64,000 bases of DNA, taken from Anadara kagoshimensis. Lineage: Eukaryota > Mollusca > Bivalvia > Arcoida > Arcidae. Every line of letters begins with the position of its first letter. The first letter of the stretch is position 1. The notes beneath the pieces are model-generated. The model was not told where the DNA came from. It did not search any database and saw only the letters and a program-made list of their open reading frames with translations. The DNA lies in assembly GCA_021292105.1 (NCBI GenBank), contig CM037869.1, forward strand, positions 30,753,508-30,817,507. The letters run 5' to 3'. Positions 24,601 through 35,343 of the stretch are shown here, piece by piece. A program made the position numbers and the translations under genes.

Positions 24601-27600
24601 TAATAAAGTGCAATGTAAGACGTTTTCTATACATGTGATGTTATCAACGTCATATAAAACACGCTAAACATTAATTCATCATTGTTCCAAATATTTTTGT
24701 CTTATATATATCATGATATCAAGGTCGACTTTGACAACTAAAGATTTATTGTTTGTCTTAATATCTGGACATCGAATGTTAATTCAATTTTATTGTCTGG
24801 TACTATCTCAATGCAGAATAGTATACCACCTTCCCGAATCTAGGTTGTCTTGTGTTATTAATATGCAGTGTAATACTACTGTACTCGAAAAATGTTATAC
24901 TATAAGAACTAAAATATGTTGATTTTTTTCAAGTAAACTTCAATTTCTATTTGAGTCGGTGTGTTTGTGACAGTGAATTTCACCTTATATCCATAAAAAA
25001 TTAAATAAACTTTAATAAAGATTGACATTTTTCACTTACTTGTACCTTGTCAATATGTATGCGCATCTGTGATAAGCGTAGAATATTTCTTCACTGTGTA
25101 AAAAGTTGGCGGTATGGGGATTAAAAATTAAAAAAAACCAGGAAAATGGCGGATCCTGTTGCGCATATGATGTAAAACGTCACAAAGGATATACTTTCCA
25201 GTTTTAACATTGATATTTTCGCCATGTAAAATTCCGATAGCGCCAACTTCTATTCTACCGAAATACTTTATGACATTCGCAGATGTGCATACAGATCTCC
25301 TGTTATAACTAGGTAAAAGCAAGCAAACATACCAACCAATTTTTAATTTCATTGGACTTTTATGGATATAGGGCATAATGCACTGTTACAAAGGCACTGA
25401 CTTTGATAGTAATAAAACGAGCATACTGATCCATATCCGAATCACAATTCAGAAGCAAAGTAAAAACCTTAAAACTTACAAGTTAGGGTAAACATGTGGA
25501 CGGGAAGTGAGAATGGGTGCCCCAGAAGGGTAATCACCTCCTGTTTAGCTAGCTACACCCGCCACGTGTGTAATCAAAATTGTGGGAAAGGAACATGTAA
25601 CTATAGGCGTTAAATATATCCAGGGCAATCCTGGACACAGAGACATCAAACCAACAAAACTACTTATAATTTACTAATTTACTGCTTATAAATTAATGTA
25701 TCTTTGAATAGGTAAGTATTGCAAGCTTAATCAATCAATTTTTGTTTTAATGTTCATGTTAGCAAATTGTTAAAAGAAAACCCAACGAACTTCTATATTC
25801 ATATCCTTGATCATCATACATATATATGTAGAAAAAATGTTGCATATATCTTGATTAAATGTAAGGTTTTGTACTGTGATGTGAACACAGACCAGTATGT
25901 TTTGTTTGGTGTTCGACGAAAAGCATAATGCGTTGTCACAAACCCAACACAGTGAAACAAATAGTTGTAAGCGTCCTCTCTAGCAGCCATAGGTAGCCTA
26001 CTCTTTACCGAACTTTACATGGTTTTTTTAGCGTGCACTGAGACATGAGACTTCGGTTTTGAGCCTTATCCGATAATCTATTCCGGGGATTTTTTTAAAT
26101 CTGTCTCAGTAAAATTTGATCATTATGTAAAGTATCGGTTTAAAATCAATTATGATATATACGTTTCTATTGTTTACCTTGTTATGGTGTGTTCTTTTCT
26201 GTTTTGGTTTTACAACGCATATGAGACATATTAACCAAAAACTATAATTATTGGTTTAAGGATTTTTGTTCCAGCTGAAAGTATAAATATAAACATCTTG
26301 CAATAACTTAGGAATTTACACTAAAATCCAAAATAAGGCACAAGATTAGAGCCGAAGTTTGTTTGAGGAGTAAACCTTTTGCAGTTCGGACAAAGATGGT
26401 AAACTTTACAGGTCATATGAGCAATTTCCTTTGGAAATGCATATATTTTTATAGTTGCTACAAAGTAAAGATGCTTAGGTATCAAATTGTAGAACATAAC
26501 TAGACAAACTTTAATAGCATGTTTTGAAGGTCAAATAATGTAACCATGCCATGTGTCCTGGGGCGAAAGGTCAACATTTGATGATTTTTAAAGGGGGAAA
26601 AGGGCAAATTTGAACTAAAAAACTGCAACGGGATATACAATTGTTTGGTGAAAAAAATCAAAATTATTTGTTTTTATGTATTTTAGAAGTTAAAAAGGCA
26701 TTTTCAAAGTATGATGAAAACGGCGACATGAAAATATCAATACGAGAAGCAAAGAATGTATTAAAGGACATGGGGTATAAAAATCCGACAGTCGACGACG
26801 TCAAAAAATGGATGAAGCAGGCAGGAGATAAGGATTGTAAGTACATAAATGCAATTTTTGCCATTCAGCTACAGAAAATATTTTACACCCGGCCTCACTT
26901 CCCTGATGGAAGTTCACGTGTCTAACCTAACTTGTCAGTTCCAAAGTTTTTACTTTGCTTCTGGATTGTGATTCGGAAATGGATTAGTATGTTTGTTTTT
27001 GATTACATGTGTTTTGGAAATGTAAAAATGTAAATTGTGGGAGAATATTAAAAATTATTTTGAGTACATTTGAATAAATTATAAGATTTGCACCTTGCCT
27101 AAACACAAACAAAGTGGGGTATATAAATTTGACAGTCGACGGCGTCACGAGGTGTATGAAACAGGCCAGGGATAACGATTGTAAGTAATAGTGTATTACT
27201 AGTGAAACATGTGTCTTGTCTGAAAAGCAAGAAAGATAAATGAAAGAAACGGGGGTAAAGATTTTTAGTACATTAATTTTTGTAAAGAGATCCGGATCTT
27301 GTTTGAAAAAAAGAATCGAACAATAAAATAAATAATGACATAAATACGTGTATATACGGTACAAACTCGATTCATCGCCATCATTCTTTAAACCTAATTT
27401 TGGCGTTGTAAAGGGGTTTGGCGATAAATACAGAACGTTGTATAAAGAATAACATAGAAAAACTATTTTGTGACTCTTTTATCATGGGGCATTATAACAA
27501 GGTTTACTGAGTCTGGTGTATATAAGAGTTTAACTATTTATTGTTTATATTTGTGATTTTGTATCATGTATGTTATCAAATGAATATTGTTTAAACTAAA

Positions 27601-29584
27601 CTAAGGCTTACTGAAAATAATAAATAAATAAATTCGAAACACAGGTACAACTATTTGTTTATAAAACACGTGACTTTGGAAGAATGAATACAATGACATT
27701 AATTATTAAGTGGTTTTAGTGAATGGGAATAAATTTTAAATCTGATGCTATTGATAAGCTATGGTATAGGTTATGCGTTGTAGAAATTTAAAACATATAA
27801 TTTGAAATTGATATAATAGGGTTTGATTTAATTAATTTGTTCAAATTGTTTTCAAAACAAAGGTTGTTGATTACAATGATCGACGTAACTCCATACCATA
27901 CGTATTGACAATCAACAGATATAGGAATGGTTTTGAATTATGTGTATGCACTACCGGTACAGGGGCACTGTAGGAGTGTTGGTTATCATAACTGTTTTGA
28001 AACGTGTGCTTCCATGCTAACAAAACGTATATTTAAATATATATGAAGTATTGGTCTTACTGTGTTTAAACGAACAGAATAACCATAAAAGAGAGGCTAA
28101 ACGTTGATTGACAAACATATTAATATTCAATAAAATGTACAATCAATATGCAATTTAACACTTATAAAACTCCAACGTAATTAATTCAATCGTAATTAAT
28201 CAGTGCTTTCTAAACAAATGAAAAAGATTTAAATGACTAGTAGCTGACTCGCTTATAGTTGTTAAAATTTCCCTTAGCTGTACCGATTTAGTTTTTAGTT
28301 TCGTTTCCCAAGCTGCCCACGCTCAATACTGACGTTTTTGGATGTAATCAGCTTCCACTATGGTTTTGAAAGACACTTTTGATGTAATTAGTCGAAAAGG
28401 TATTATAGAGTCTCCAAAAAGTGTGTAAAAGGGTACTGTTCTTCGCTTCTTTGTTCACTTTCTATGTCGATGTGGTCTCTTCAAGGATGGATGAGGAGAA
28501 AGAAATCGCATTTTTCATTGATAGCTCATTCGGCATAATTGTTTTTTTTTAAATTTATGTTCTATTCTAGCGGACGGATATTTGAGTTTTAAGGAGTTTG
28601 AGCTGTTGATACGGCGTATAATATCATCCATAGAATATGAAGAAGCTCAGATGAGGGCACAATTTAGAAACTTTGATTTAGACGGTAATGGTTCCATATC
28701 TAAAGAAGAGCTGAAATTAATTTTATCGGAATCAGGTCACGAACGTGCAGAGGAAATGGCAAAGGAACTTATAGAGGAAGCTGATGAAGACGGAAATGGT
28801 GAAATTGATTACAAAGGTAGGTTAAGTATACACCTGTCGAAAAATTGACACTAAGCTAACAATCAGTACAAAGCCGTTAATTTATCTTGGTCCCTCGTTT
28901 GCTAGGCTATATCTTGACAGCTATTCGCCAGCTGTAAGCTATCTTTCATAGCCGTTCTGCCACTTGACAGTTCAACTCAACTACCTCAGTACTAAAAATT
29001 TGGACTACGCCCCTTATGTTCATTTAAACAGAAAAAACATACCAATGAATGATCATATCACAATCCAAAAGCAAAGTACTCAGTAAATACTTAAACTGTC
29101 AAATACGTGAACTGCCACTAAGGAAGGGAGGCCGAGGGCCCAGAAAGGGGCAAGCACCTCCTGTTTAGCTAGTTACGCCCGTCAGTGTGAAATCAAAATT
29201 GTAAATGGATCTATATCCAGGGTAATTTTTGATACAGAGACATAAAACTTATCAACAAAATCACTGCGACCATAAAACTCTGAGGCCCTAGATAAGCCTA
29301 GGCTTGCAATAAAACATTCTGCTCAACAACAATCTATTTGTTTACAAACAACTTATATTTACTTCGTCGTATAAAGTTTCCTTAGTGCGAACAATATCTT
29401 CCATGTAGTATTAATTGTGAAACAAATGCGCCATAACCAGGAGAAACAGATATATTCCTGCAAAAAAAGGAAAGTTGACAATAGAAAATCGAAAAATGAA
29501 AGCGTAATTTTATTATATCTTTTCAATTTATTGTTTTCAGAATTTAAACATATATTTTTCGGCAAGGATGAGGACAAACATTAG
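21624..29584 (+). CDS. EF-hand protein 1 (calmodulin/troponin-C-like), 5 exons
   Basis: Exons 21624-21666, 23786-23845, 26687-26836, 28571-28816 and 29541-29584 give about 180 residues, all four introns in phase 1. Order: short N-terminus MALAKAFNGESEMI; exon-2 module with VDTSKDMVVRQL; EF-hand 1 loop DENGDMKISIRE; EF-hand 2 loop DKDSDGYLSFKE, split by an intron; EF-hand 3 loop DLDGNGSISKEE; EF-hand 4 loop DEDGNGEIDYKE, whose last Glu codon is split by the last intron; C-terminus FKHIFFGKDEDKH. Loops 2-4 have the normal ligands at 1, 3, 5, 9 and 12, so calcium binding is expected. Loop 1 has Met at position 6 in place of Gly, which may weaken it. The ATG follows a stop-rich leader and matches the starts of the two paralogues. 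No signal peptide; cytosolic calcium sensor or buffer is the inferred role. The exact subfamily is not recognised. Confidence 0.87.
22034..22365 (+). mobile_element. tRNA-derived SINE, first family, in intron 1 of EF-hand gene 1
   Basis: Head CCACTGCGGTAGCTCAGTTG, box B GGTTCGAGCCC, body AAGACTTGAAAGTGGGTAG, tail GGACGTTAAACACCATTACT. Imperfect flanking match around CTTTTGAT. Open frames on both strands here are not genes. Confidence 0.88.
22606..22990 (+). mobile_element. tRNA-derived SINE, second family, with 9-bp TSD
   Basis: Head GGCCGCGATGGCCTAATGG and ATAAGACGCCAGTCT resembles tRNA-Arg; box B-like TTTCGAGCCCCGCTCGG; tail GATGCGACGTTAAGCAACAT. Flanked by CCTTCTGAT at 22597-22605 and 22993-23001. 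Confidence 0.85.
23170..23246. repeat. Short tandem repeat, ~21 bp unit
   Basis: GAAGAATGACATTTGCAACA recurs three times with small differences. It makes overlapping Phe/Ser-rich reverse frames that are not genes. Confidence 0.85.
23786..23845 (+). CDS. EF-hand gene 1, exon 2
   Basis: Sixty bases, acceptor TTTATTGTAG, donor GTATGT, encoding EKVDTSKDMVVRQLIKVEKE. Nearly identical in sense to exon 2 of genes 2 and 3. Confidence 0.85.
24060..24160 (-). mobile_element. tRNA-like SINE fragment
   Basis: Minus strand reads GATCTTGGTAGCTTAGCTGG (box A-like) and CGTTCGGTCCC (box B-like). The anticodon loop is abnormal, so a functional tRNA gene is unlikely. Confidence 0.4.
25405..25690 (+). repeat. 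ATCAAAAACAAACATAC-family repeat
   Basis: Contains CAATTCAGAAGCAAAGTAAA, TTAGCTAGCTACACCCGCCA, GTGGGAAAGGAACATGTAAC and AATCCTGGACACAGAGACAT, in the same order as the other copies of this family. Confidence 0.8.
26687..26836 (+). CDS. EF-hand gene 1, exon 3 (EF-hand 1)
   Basis: 150 bases, acceptor TATTTTAG, donor GTAAGT. Encodes VKKAFSKYDENGDMKISI, then REAKNVLKDMGYKNPTVDD and VKKWMKQAGDKD. A decayed copy of its 3' half lies at 27105-27187. Confidence 0.88.
26885..27003 (-). repeat. ATCAAAAACAAACATAC-family repeat, 5' end only
   Basis: Ends TAGTATGTTTGTTTTTGAT (reverse of the conserved terminus) and breaks off at CCTCACTTCCCTGATGGAAG. Lies directly behind exon 3 of EF-hand gene 1. Confidence 0.8.
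27105..27187 (+). pseudogene. Decayed duplicate of EF-hand gene 1 exon 3 (3' half)
   Basis: GACAGTCGACGGCGTCA aligns with GACAGTCGACGACGTCA of the real exon. Aligned reading: GYINLTVDGVTRCMK and QARDND against GYKNPTVDDVKKWMK and QAGDKD. It even keeps the GATTGTAAGT donor. The 5' half, with the calcium loop, is not recognisable and no clean acceptor is seen. Confidence 0.8.
27357..27512. mobile_element. Copy of the CAGTAAAACCTCG MITE in intron 3 of EF-hand gene 1
   Basis: Contains CTCGATTCATCGCCATCATT, GGCGTTGTAAAGGGGTTTGG and GGGGCATTATAACAAGG, matching 8665-8851 throughout, with degraded ends. Confidence 0.75.
28571..28816 (+). CDS. EF-hand gene 1, exon 4 (EF-hands 2-4)
   Basis: 246 bases, acceptor TCTATTCTAG, donor GTAGGT. 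Encodes DGYLSFKEFELLIRR, EYEEAQMRAQFRNFDLDGNG and LIEEADEDGNGEIDYK. The apparent ATG within the preceding exon frame is not a start. Confidence 0.9.
28826..28990. mobile_element. Partial palindromic MITE (CAGACCTGTCGAAAG family)
   Basis: CACCTGTCGAAAAATTGACA then CTAAGCTAACAATCAGTAC; the right terminus is missing. It starts 9 bases after the exon 4 boundary. Confidence 0.6.
29025..29345 (+). repeat. ATCAAAAACAAACATAC-family repeat in last intron of EF-hand gene 1
   Basis: Shares CACAATCCAAAAGCAAAGTA, CACCTCCTGTTTAGCTAG, GATACAGAGACATAAAACTT and AGCCTAGGCTTGCAAT with its relatives. Confidence 0.78.
29541..29584 (+). CDS. EF-hand gene 1, last exon
   Basis: Acceptor TTGTTTTCAG, 14 residues completing Glu-12 of EF-hand 4 and ending EFKHIFFGKDEDKH, stop TAG. 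Found by analogy with EFCQVLFG and EFCYALFG in genes 2 and 3. Possible poly(A) signal AATAAA at 29703. Confidence 0.75.
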
Positions 29585-30427
29585 AGCAGTTAATACCACG
29601 TGTTTACAGACTCCATTACACATACATCACTACTAGTTCACTGAAGGCATCAAAACAAAGGATAAGTACAACAAATCAGTATAGTGTCAATAAGGTCTAC
29701 TAAATAAATATCTTGTTGATTGATTATCTTATGTGAAAAACGGAATGTTTTTGTGTAAGACTGAGATAACATTTTAACTAGAACTGCGGAGAGATAAAAT
29801 CTTGAAAATCTGCTATCACACCGGAGGTTATAATGAGCTTTTTGTTAAACAATAAGATGTGATTAATCTTTCTGTTTTAAATGTTTTACTGGTAAGAAAA
29901 CTATTGAAATTATAGCATTAAGATGTGCTGATATTGAATTTCTATTAAAATAATGCATTCAAAATCACCAAATGACAACTGCTTTTGAATGTATTATTTT
30001 AACATAAAATTCAGAATTCAGAATCAGCACATCGCAGCATTTTATCAATATCCCCTCTGGAAGATTATTGAGTTGCATTGCAGATTGTGAGTATAAACAA
30101 TTAATACATATACTAATATTGTAAAACAAAAGGACAGGTAGTATCTTCATACATCTAGTCAAATGTTAGTATCCATTCCATATACTATGTATATATTTCA
30201 TGGCTTTAATATTTAGCTACATCGATTCCTTGGGTTTCGAGCGTGGACTCGGACATTGTTGACACAGTTAATTGGATACCCTTGTTCGAGAAATAATATA
30301 TATCGGACATTTTTCTTCGACGGTATTTTCTTTCATTGACCAAAAAGGACCAGTGTAATCAGTTAGGGTCGAAACACGCACACACATATACACGACCTCG
30401 ACCCGTTGAAAGCAATTCTGAAAATTC

Positions 30428-30637
30428 AAAAGTTAAACACTAAGCTAACGAATTAGTATCAAATCGGTTGTTCTTATTACCCTTTGTAAGCTTTATCTCG
30501 ACAGATTTTTGGCAGCTGTTCTCTATTTCTCGGCATCGTTTCGGCCACTAGCTGTCTATGTCTCGGCCACACATCATACAAGCTTTGACACTTTTTCGTC
30601 CACTAATGTTAATTATTCGACGGGTCTGTACTGTACA
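30428..30637. mobile_element. Palindromic MITE (CAGACCTGTCGAAAG family)
   Basis: Left AAGTTAAACACTAAGCTAACG, with the outer terminus eroded; right ATTCGACGGGTCTGTACTG. Confidence 0.68.
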
Positions 30638-30654
30638 TATACAGACAATACAGG

Positions 30655-30868
30655 TACATGTATGTCTAAAGTTTAACACCGAGCTATAGAAAAGGGGTCG
30701 AAGTTTGGCTCTCGAGTGGTCGAGATATGGGTTCCTAATAACCGGAAAGCAGCTAAGTGGATTATAGATCGATAATTTCGGGTTTAGCTTTCGGAGGCCT
30801 GGCATGAGCTGCTGATTCGGCACTTATTTGTTAGCTTAGTGTTAAAGTTTAGCAGGCCTGTACTGTAT
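30655..30868. mobile_element. Palindromic MITE (CAGACCTGTCGAAAG family)
   Basis: Left GTCTAAAGTTTAACACCGAG, right GTTAGCTTAGTGTTAAAG then CAGGCCTGTACTGTA. Directly beside the copy at 30428-30637. Confidence 0.72.
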
Positions 30869-31269
30869 ACGCAGTTTCATTTACCTATTTATTTCATATG
30901 TCATTTGTACAGTGTATTTATATCATTTTATTTTTATGTTTACAATAGTAGTAAAAGACAATGATATTAAATGTCGCATTTTGTTTTGTGTTTTAATTGT
31001 GAGACAATTGTCCAATAAAAGTTTATACGAGGAAGTGTCAATAAGTAACCAGCCTATCGGGAGTTTTGATTTAGTGCCTTGTTTAAATACATGCTTTAAC
31101 AGGACAGAGGGGATAAGCAGATGACAGTAACTGCAGTTACGGACAATCTGAAGATGGCGAGAATAGATTCTGGTCATTTCGGCATTCCCTAAATTCTCTT
31201 AGTTTAGCTGCTGCACTGTTAATTGAATAATTTAAAAGGGGATGTCACCGATCAACAATTGGGTAACAA

Positions 31270-32030
31270 AATTCAAGTAAACTCTGATAGACAAATTAAG
31301 GTGGAAGAAATTGCCCAGGTATTAGGTATATCACATGGTAGCGGTTTAGTAAACTTACATGATTGTTTAATAATATTTATGCACAAGCTAACAGATTCCA
31401 AAATCTGTAAGCGATCATCAAATGACAACTAAAGCATTAATGTACAGTGCCTTGTTAAAGTTGTTAAGGTAAGAAAAATATTTTCTGGTGACTGTAGATT
31501 AGATCAAAAACAAACATACTAATCCATGTCCGAATCATAACCCAGAAGCAAAGAAAAAATCTTTTGAACTGACAAGTTAGGTTAGACACATGAACTTCCA
31601 CCAGGGAAATGAGACCTGGTGCTCCGAAAGGATAAGCACCTCCTATTTAGCTAGCTACACATGTGGTAATAAAAATTGTGGAACTATGGGACGTCAAAGA
31701 CATCTAGGGCAATCCTGGACACAGAGACATCAAACTTATCAACAATAATGTGATGACGGCCATAAACTGTTTGAGGGCCTTGATAAAACTAGGCTTGCAA
31801 TATCCCCGAGTCAACAAATTTTTTACAAGCAGACAGATTCACTTTTATGATCCAGAGAATAAAGTTCAAAGTCGTCATAAAGTAGAACCTGGGTCCTCGA
31901 AGCCAAAGAAGTCCAAAACGCAACGACTTGCTGGCAAGGTGATGGTCACATTATTTTGGGACACAAAAGGCGTTATAATGTTGGACTTTTTTCCAAGAGA
32001 AGTACAAGAACTGGAGTGTACAATGCAAAC
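31270..32030 (+). pseudogene. Mariner transposase remnant, split by another repeat
   Basis: The first part (about 31274-31365) reads KVEEIAQVLGISHGS, the DNA-binding helix-turn-helix typical of mariner transposases. The second part (about 31829-32010) reads YDPENKVQS, KPKKSKTQRLAGKVMVTLFW and DTKGVIMLDFFP, which includes the second catalytic-Asp region. Between them, 31503-31829 is a copy of the ATCAAAAACAAACATAC repeat, inserted just after FSGD, the usual first catalytic Asp motif. The C-terminal third is missing. Non-functional. Confidence 0.85.
31503..31829 (+). repeat. ATCAAAAACAAACATAC-family repeat inserted in the mariner remnant
   Basis: Complete-looking copy from GATCAAAAACAAACATACT to about CAAATTTTTTACAAGCAG. 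The interrupted transposase defines both borders to within a few bases. AGATT occurs on both sides (about 31495-31500 and 31832-31836) and could be a short target duplication. No terminal inverted repeats. Confidence 0.8.
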
Positions 32031-32624
32031 TTGCTAGACTAGACCAGCTGAGAACAGACAGACAAATCACGGAACACAGTTAAACACGTATTTTAAGAAA
32101 CAAAACACAATAGAGAAATTTTAAGTTATCAGTGCAAAATAATCCCGTTTGTTTTGCTGGAATACTTTTCAATCAAGACATATCATGATTTTATTATCAA
32201 GAAGAGTGATACAATGTGTTTAATTGAAATATCTGAATATAAACAAAATCCGTCAGTTTAGATGGGTACTTAGATTTTGGCATGGGTTGTTGCTAATTTG
32301 TGTTTGTTGTTATATTGACCTACATATATCTTCAAATAAACAGTACGAATTATTTTCCAGTCATTCTTTAACTTATACCTCAATTATGACACCAACGAAA
32401 GAATACGTTTCAAGCTATATGACAAATGTAACGGTTTCACTTTTCTATTTTAACTCCCTTTTCTATATAGTAACCTCCGCCTTATGGTGTGCATGAACTT
32501 CTTTCACAGTTTGATCCTGGTATGAGGTCTAAATACCTTGAAGCAAGCTGCTTTCAAATAAATTCACGACTCATGAAAATTACAAACGTATTCTCCTATG
32601 TTTTATCATTCTTGATTTTACCCA

Positions 32625-32735
32625 AACAAGTTGAAGACCCAACGGTTTGCTGGAAAAGTGATGTTCATTGTATACTTTTGGACGCAAAACGCGTTATTAT
32701 GTTAAAAGTTTTAAGCCACAATAGGATTGTACAAT
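32625..32735 (+). pseudogene. Second mariner transposase fragment, frameshifted
   Basis: DNA such as AAGACCCAACGGTTTGCTGG and TTTTGGACGCAAAACGCGTT parallels the catalytic segment at 31911-31980. Frame breaks turn the FWD-KGVIML motif into mixed frames. Part of a tandem duplication. Confidence 0.8.
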
Positions 32736-32881
32736 GGAAACATGCTAGACCAGCTTAGAACCGCAAACCGTGAAAAATGATAAACTCTTTAAACAGTTTC
32801 TGGAACACAATTTAACACTTATTTTGTTAATGAAACAAAAAAAATGTCTTAAGTAATGAATGCAAAGTAATTGCTAGAATA

Positions 32882-33055
32882 CAGCCAAACCTGTCTATAA
32901 ACGCCAACAATTGGATCCAATAAAAGTGGTCTTTATGGACAGGCGATCTTTATATACAAGTTCGAATAAAAACGAATAAAATTGGGATAAAATTTAACTG
33001 ACCTTAAATACCAGTGGCCCTTATGTAGAGGTGGCCTTTAAGATAGGTTTGACTG
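32882..33055. mobile_element. MITE (CAGTCAAACCTG family) with empty site in window
   Basis: Ends CAGCCAAACCTGTCTATAAA and TAGGTTTGACTG, flanked by TA (32880-32881 and 33056-33057). The duplicated unit A has the unoccupied sequence GGAATACTTTTC at about 32159-32169, with a single TA at 32163-32164. Confidence 0.9.
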
Positions 33056-33404
33056 TACTTTGCTATCATGACATGTCGTGATTTTATTATCAAGGGGGGT
33101 TGTAAAATGTGTTTAACTGGAATAAACAAAATCAGTGTTTTGATTGGTACTTAAAATTGAACATAGGTTGTTGGTAGTTTGTTTTTGTTGTTGTTGATAT
33201 GTTGTTGACCAACATATATTTTGAAATAAAAGATTCGAATGATTTTGTCAGTCATTCTTTAACTTATACCTCAATTATGACACTAACGAAAAAGTAAGTT
33301 TGAAGCTATATGACTAATGTGATGGTTTCAATTTTCAGTTATTCACGTTCCTCTGCTATATGCTGTAGTAATATACTTGCCTACTGCTGATTGTGAATTT
33401 GTTT

Positions 33405-33762
33405 CACTCGCTGCTTGCAAATAAATTGTTGACTCAGTAAAATAGCAAGCCTGGACTTATCAAGGCCCTCAAAAGTTTAATGACCGTCATTACAGTATTG
33501 TTGATAAGTTTGTTGTCTCTATGTCCAGGATTGCTCTAGATATATTTGACGTCCCTTAGTTCCATGTTCCTTTCATACAATTTTGATTACACACATAACG
33601 GGTGTAGCTAGCTAAACAGGTGGTGCTTACTCTTCCGGAGCACCCGGCCTCACTTCCCTGGTGGAGGTTCAAGTGAATAACCTGACTTGTCAGTTCCAAA
33701 GTTTTAACTTTGCTTCTGGATTGCGATTCGGACATGGATTAGTACGTTTGCTTTTGATTTCA
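33405..33762 (-). repeat. ATCAAAAACAAACATAC-family repeat, near full length
   Basis: Minus-strand copy. Right border TACGTTTGCTTTTGAT; contains AGCTAGCTAAACAGGTGGTG, GTTGATAAGTTTGTTGTCTC and, at the left, CTTGCAAATAAATTGTTGAC. Confidence 0.85.
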
Positions 33763-34545
33763 CAGTATGTTCTCACTATGAAGACTCTATAAATTGAAGG
33801 CAGCTGCTTAAAAATAAATTGATAAGTAAGAAATACTGCAAACCTAGACGTCCATGTCATATCATTCTTGATTTCCCACGTGCGGGGATCTAGCTTAATT
33901 GGAGAACACCCGACCTCACATCCTAGTAGGACATTTACGTGTTTAAATGTTTTCAGTTTTCGGGTTTTTACTTTCAAATTGCTTTTTGAGACTGATGTAT
34001 GTTTTTGTTTGATAACTGCAAATTACTAGACATTACTCAGTTTTCTGTTGCATATCAAAATAAATTATAATACTCGGTGATATAGCAAAAATATATTTAC
34101 TTATATTTAAAAGATATTTTCCGTGACTAGTCGACATAAGTTTCCCGACATGTGTTATTTATCTCAACTCTTTATTTTATTATCACAACTTTCCATCATA
34201 TTATCTCAACTTGTTGTTAAATAAAGTCAACATGTTGAGATAATTTTTACGTCGACTGAAATTATCTGGTTGTCAGAAATAAGCCATCATACAAAACAAT
34301 AAAATATTGTCATTTTGAATCTTTGCTTTGATAAGTTTGGTTTGTTATCAAGTTAACTTCAATCGTTTAATTGAATGTGACGGAGATATAGATGTCTACA
34401 TAATGAGACATGATTATATCAAAGATGACACCAAGACAAAGAATACATTAATTATATAATTATATTCAGATTTTGATCAATGCATGTATCAAACTATGGT
34501 CCGAAACTATACAGATCTGATCACGGAATTAGATACATGTATAGT

Positions 34546-35343
34546 ATAGACCAGTTAAAAGTTTGACGATTTAACACTAAGTCGACGAAATGAAGTGAAA
34601 GCTCGGCTGCTGCAATGTAGCCGAGATATGGATAACTAGTAGCCTAAAGACTATTAAGGGGTAGCCAAAGACAACTAAGGGGTAGCCAAAGACTACTAAG
34701 GGGTAGCCAAAGACTACTAAGGGGTAGCCTAAAGACTACTAAGGGGTAGCCTAAAGACTACTAAGGGGTAGCCAAAGACTACTAAGGGGTAGCCAAAGAC
34801 TACTAAGGGGTAGCCTAAAGACTACTAAGGGGTAGCCAAAGACTACTAAGGGGTAGCCTAAAGACTACTAAGGGGTAGCCAAAGACTACTAAGGGGTAGC
34901 CAAAGACTACTAAGGGGTAGCCAAAGACTACTAAGGGGTAGCCAAAGACTACTAAGGGGTAGCCTAAAGACTACTAAGGGGTAGCCTAAAGACTACTAAG
35001 GGGTAGCCTAAAGACTACTAAGGGGTAGCCAAAGACAACTAAGGGGTAGCCAAAGACTACTAAGGGGTAGCCAAAGACTACTAAGGGGTAGCCTAAAGAC
35101 TACTAAGGGGTAGCCAAAGACTACTAAGGGGTAGCCTAAAGACTACTAAGGGGTAGCCAAAGACTACTAAGGGGTAGCCAAAGACTACTAAGGGGTAGCC
35201 AAAGACTACTAAGGGGTAGCCTAAAGACTACTAAGGGGTAGCCAGCAGCTGTCGAGATAAAGCTAAGAAGGGGTCTAGATGGTCTGCCGACTCGGCACCA
35301 ATTCATTAGTCAAGTGTATAACATTCGACAGGCCTGTATTGTT
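34546..35343. mobile_element. Palindromic MITE expanded by an internal array
   Basis: The outer arms AGTATAGACCAGTTAAAAG, TTAACACTAAGTCGACGAA (left) and ATTCGACAGGCCTGTATTG (right), plus internal GCCGAGATATGGATA, match the ~200-bp MITE family. The centre is replaced by the array at 34640-35243. Confidence 0.82.
34640..35243 (+). repeat. 21/22-bp satellite-like array, ~28 units
   Basis: Unit AAGACTACTAAGGGGTAGCC plus A (21 bp) or plus TA (22 bp). Length classes and a rarer ACAACT variant are interspersed; the string ACAACT-unit, A, A, TA occurs twice, a hint of higher-order copying. Each unit has a GGGG run on the + strand. Confidence 0.97.

Larger units (their letters stand above)
31905..33370 (+). 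repeat. Direct tandem duplication carrying mariner fragment plus downstream DNA
   Basis: Unit A (about 31905-32485) and unit B (about 32630-33370) share, in order, the mariner fragment, ATCATGATTTTATTATCAAG-like text, TTGTTGTTATATTGACC-like text, TCATTCTTTAACTTATACCT and TCAATTATGACACCAACGAA. Unit B is longer because a 174-bp MITE inserted at 32882. Confidence 0.85.

Noticed and set aside
34640-35243. CRISPR-like or telomere-like array
   Set aside because: The units are contiguous 21/22-bp tandem repeats with no unique spacers, in a eukaryotic context; the GGGGTAG core is not a known telomere unit and the array is inside a MITE.
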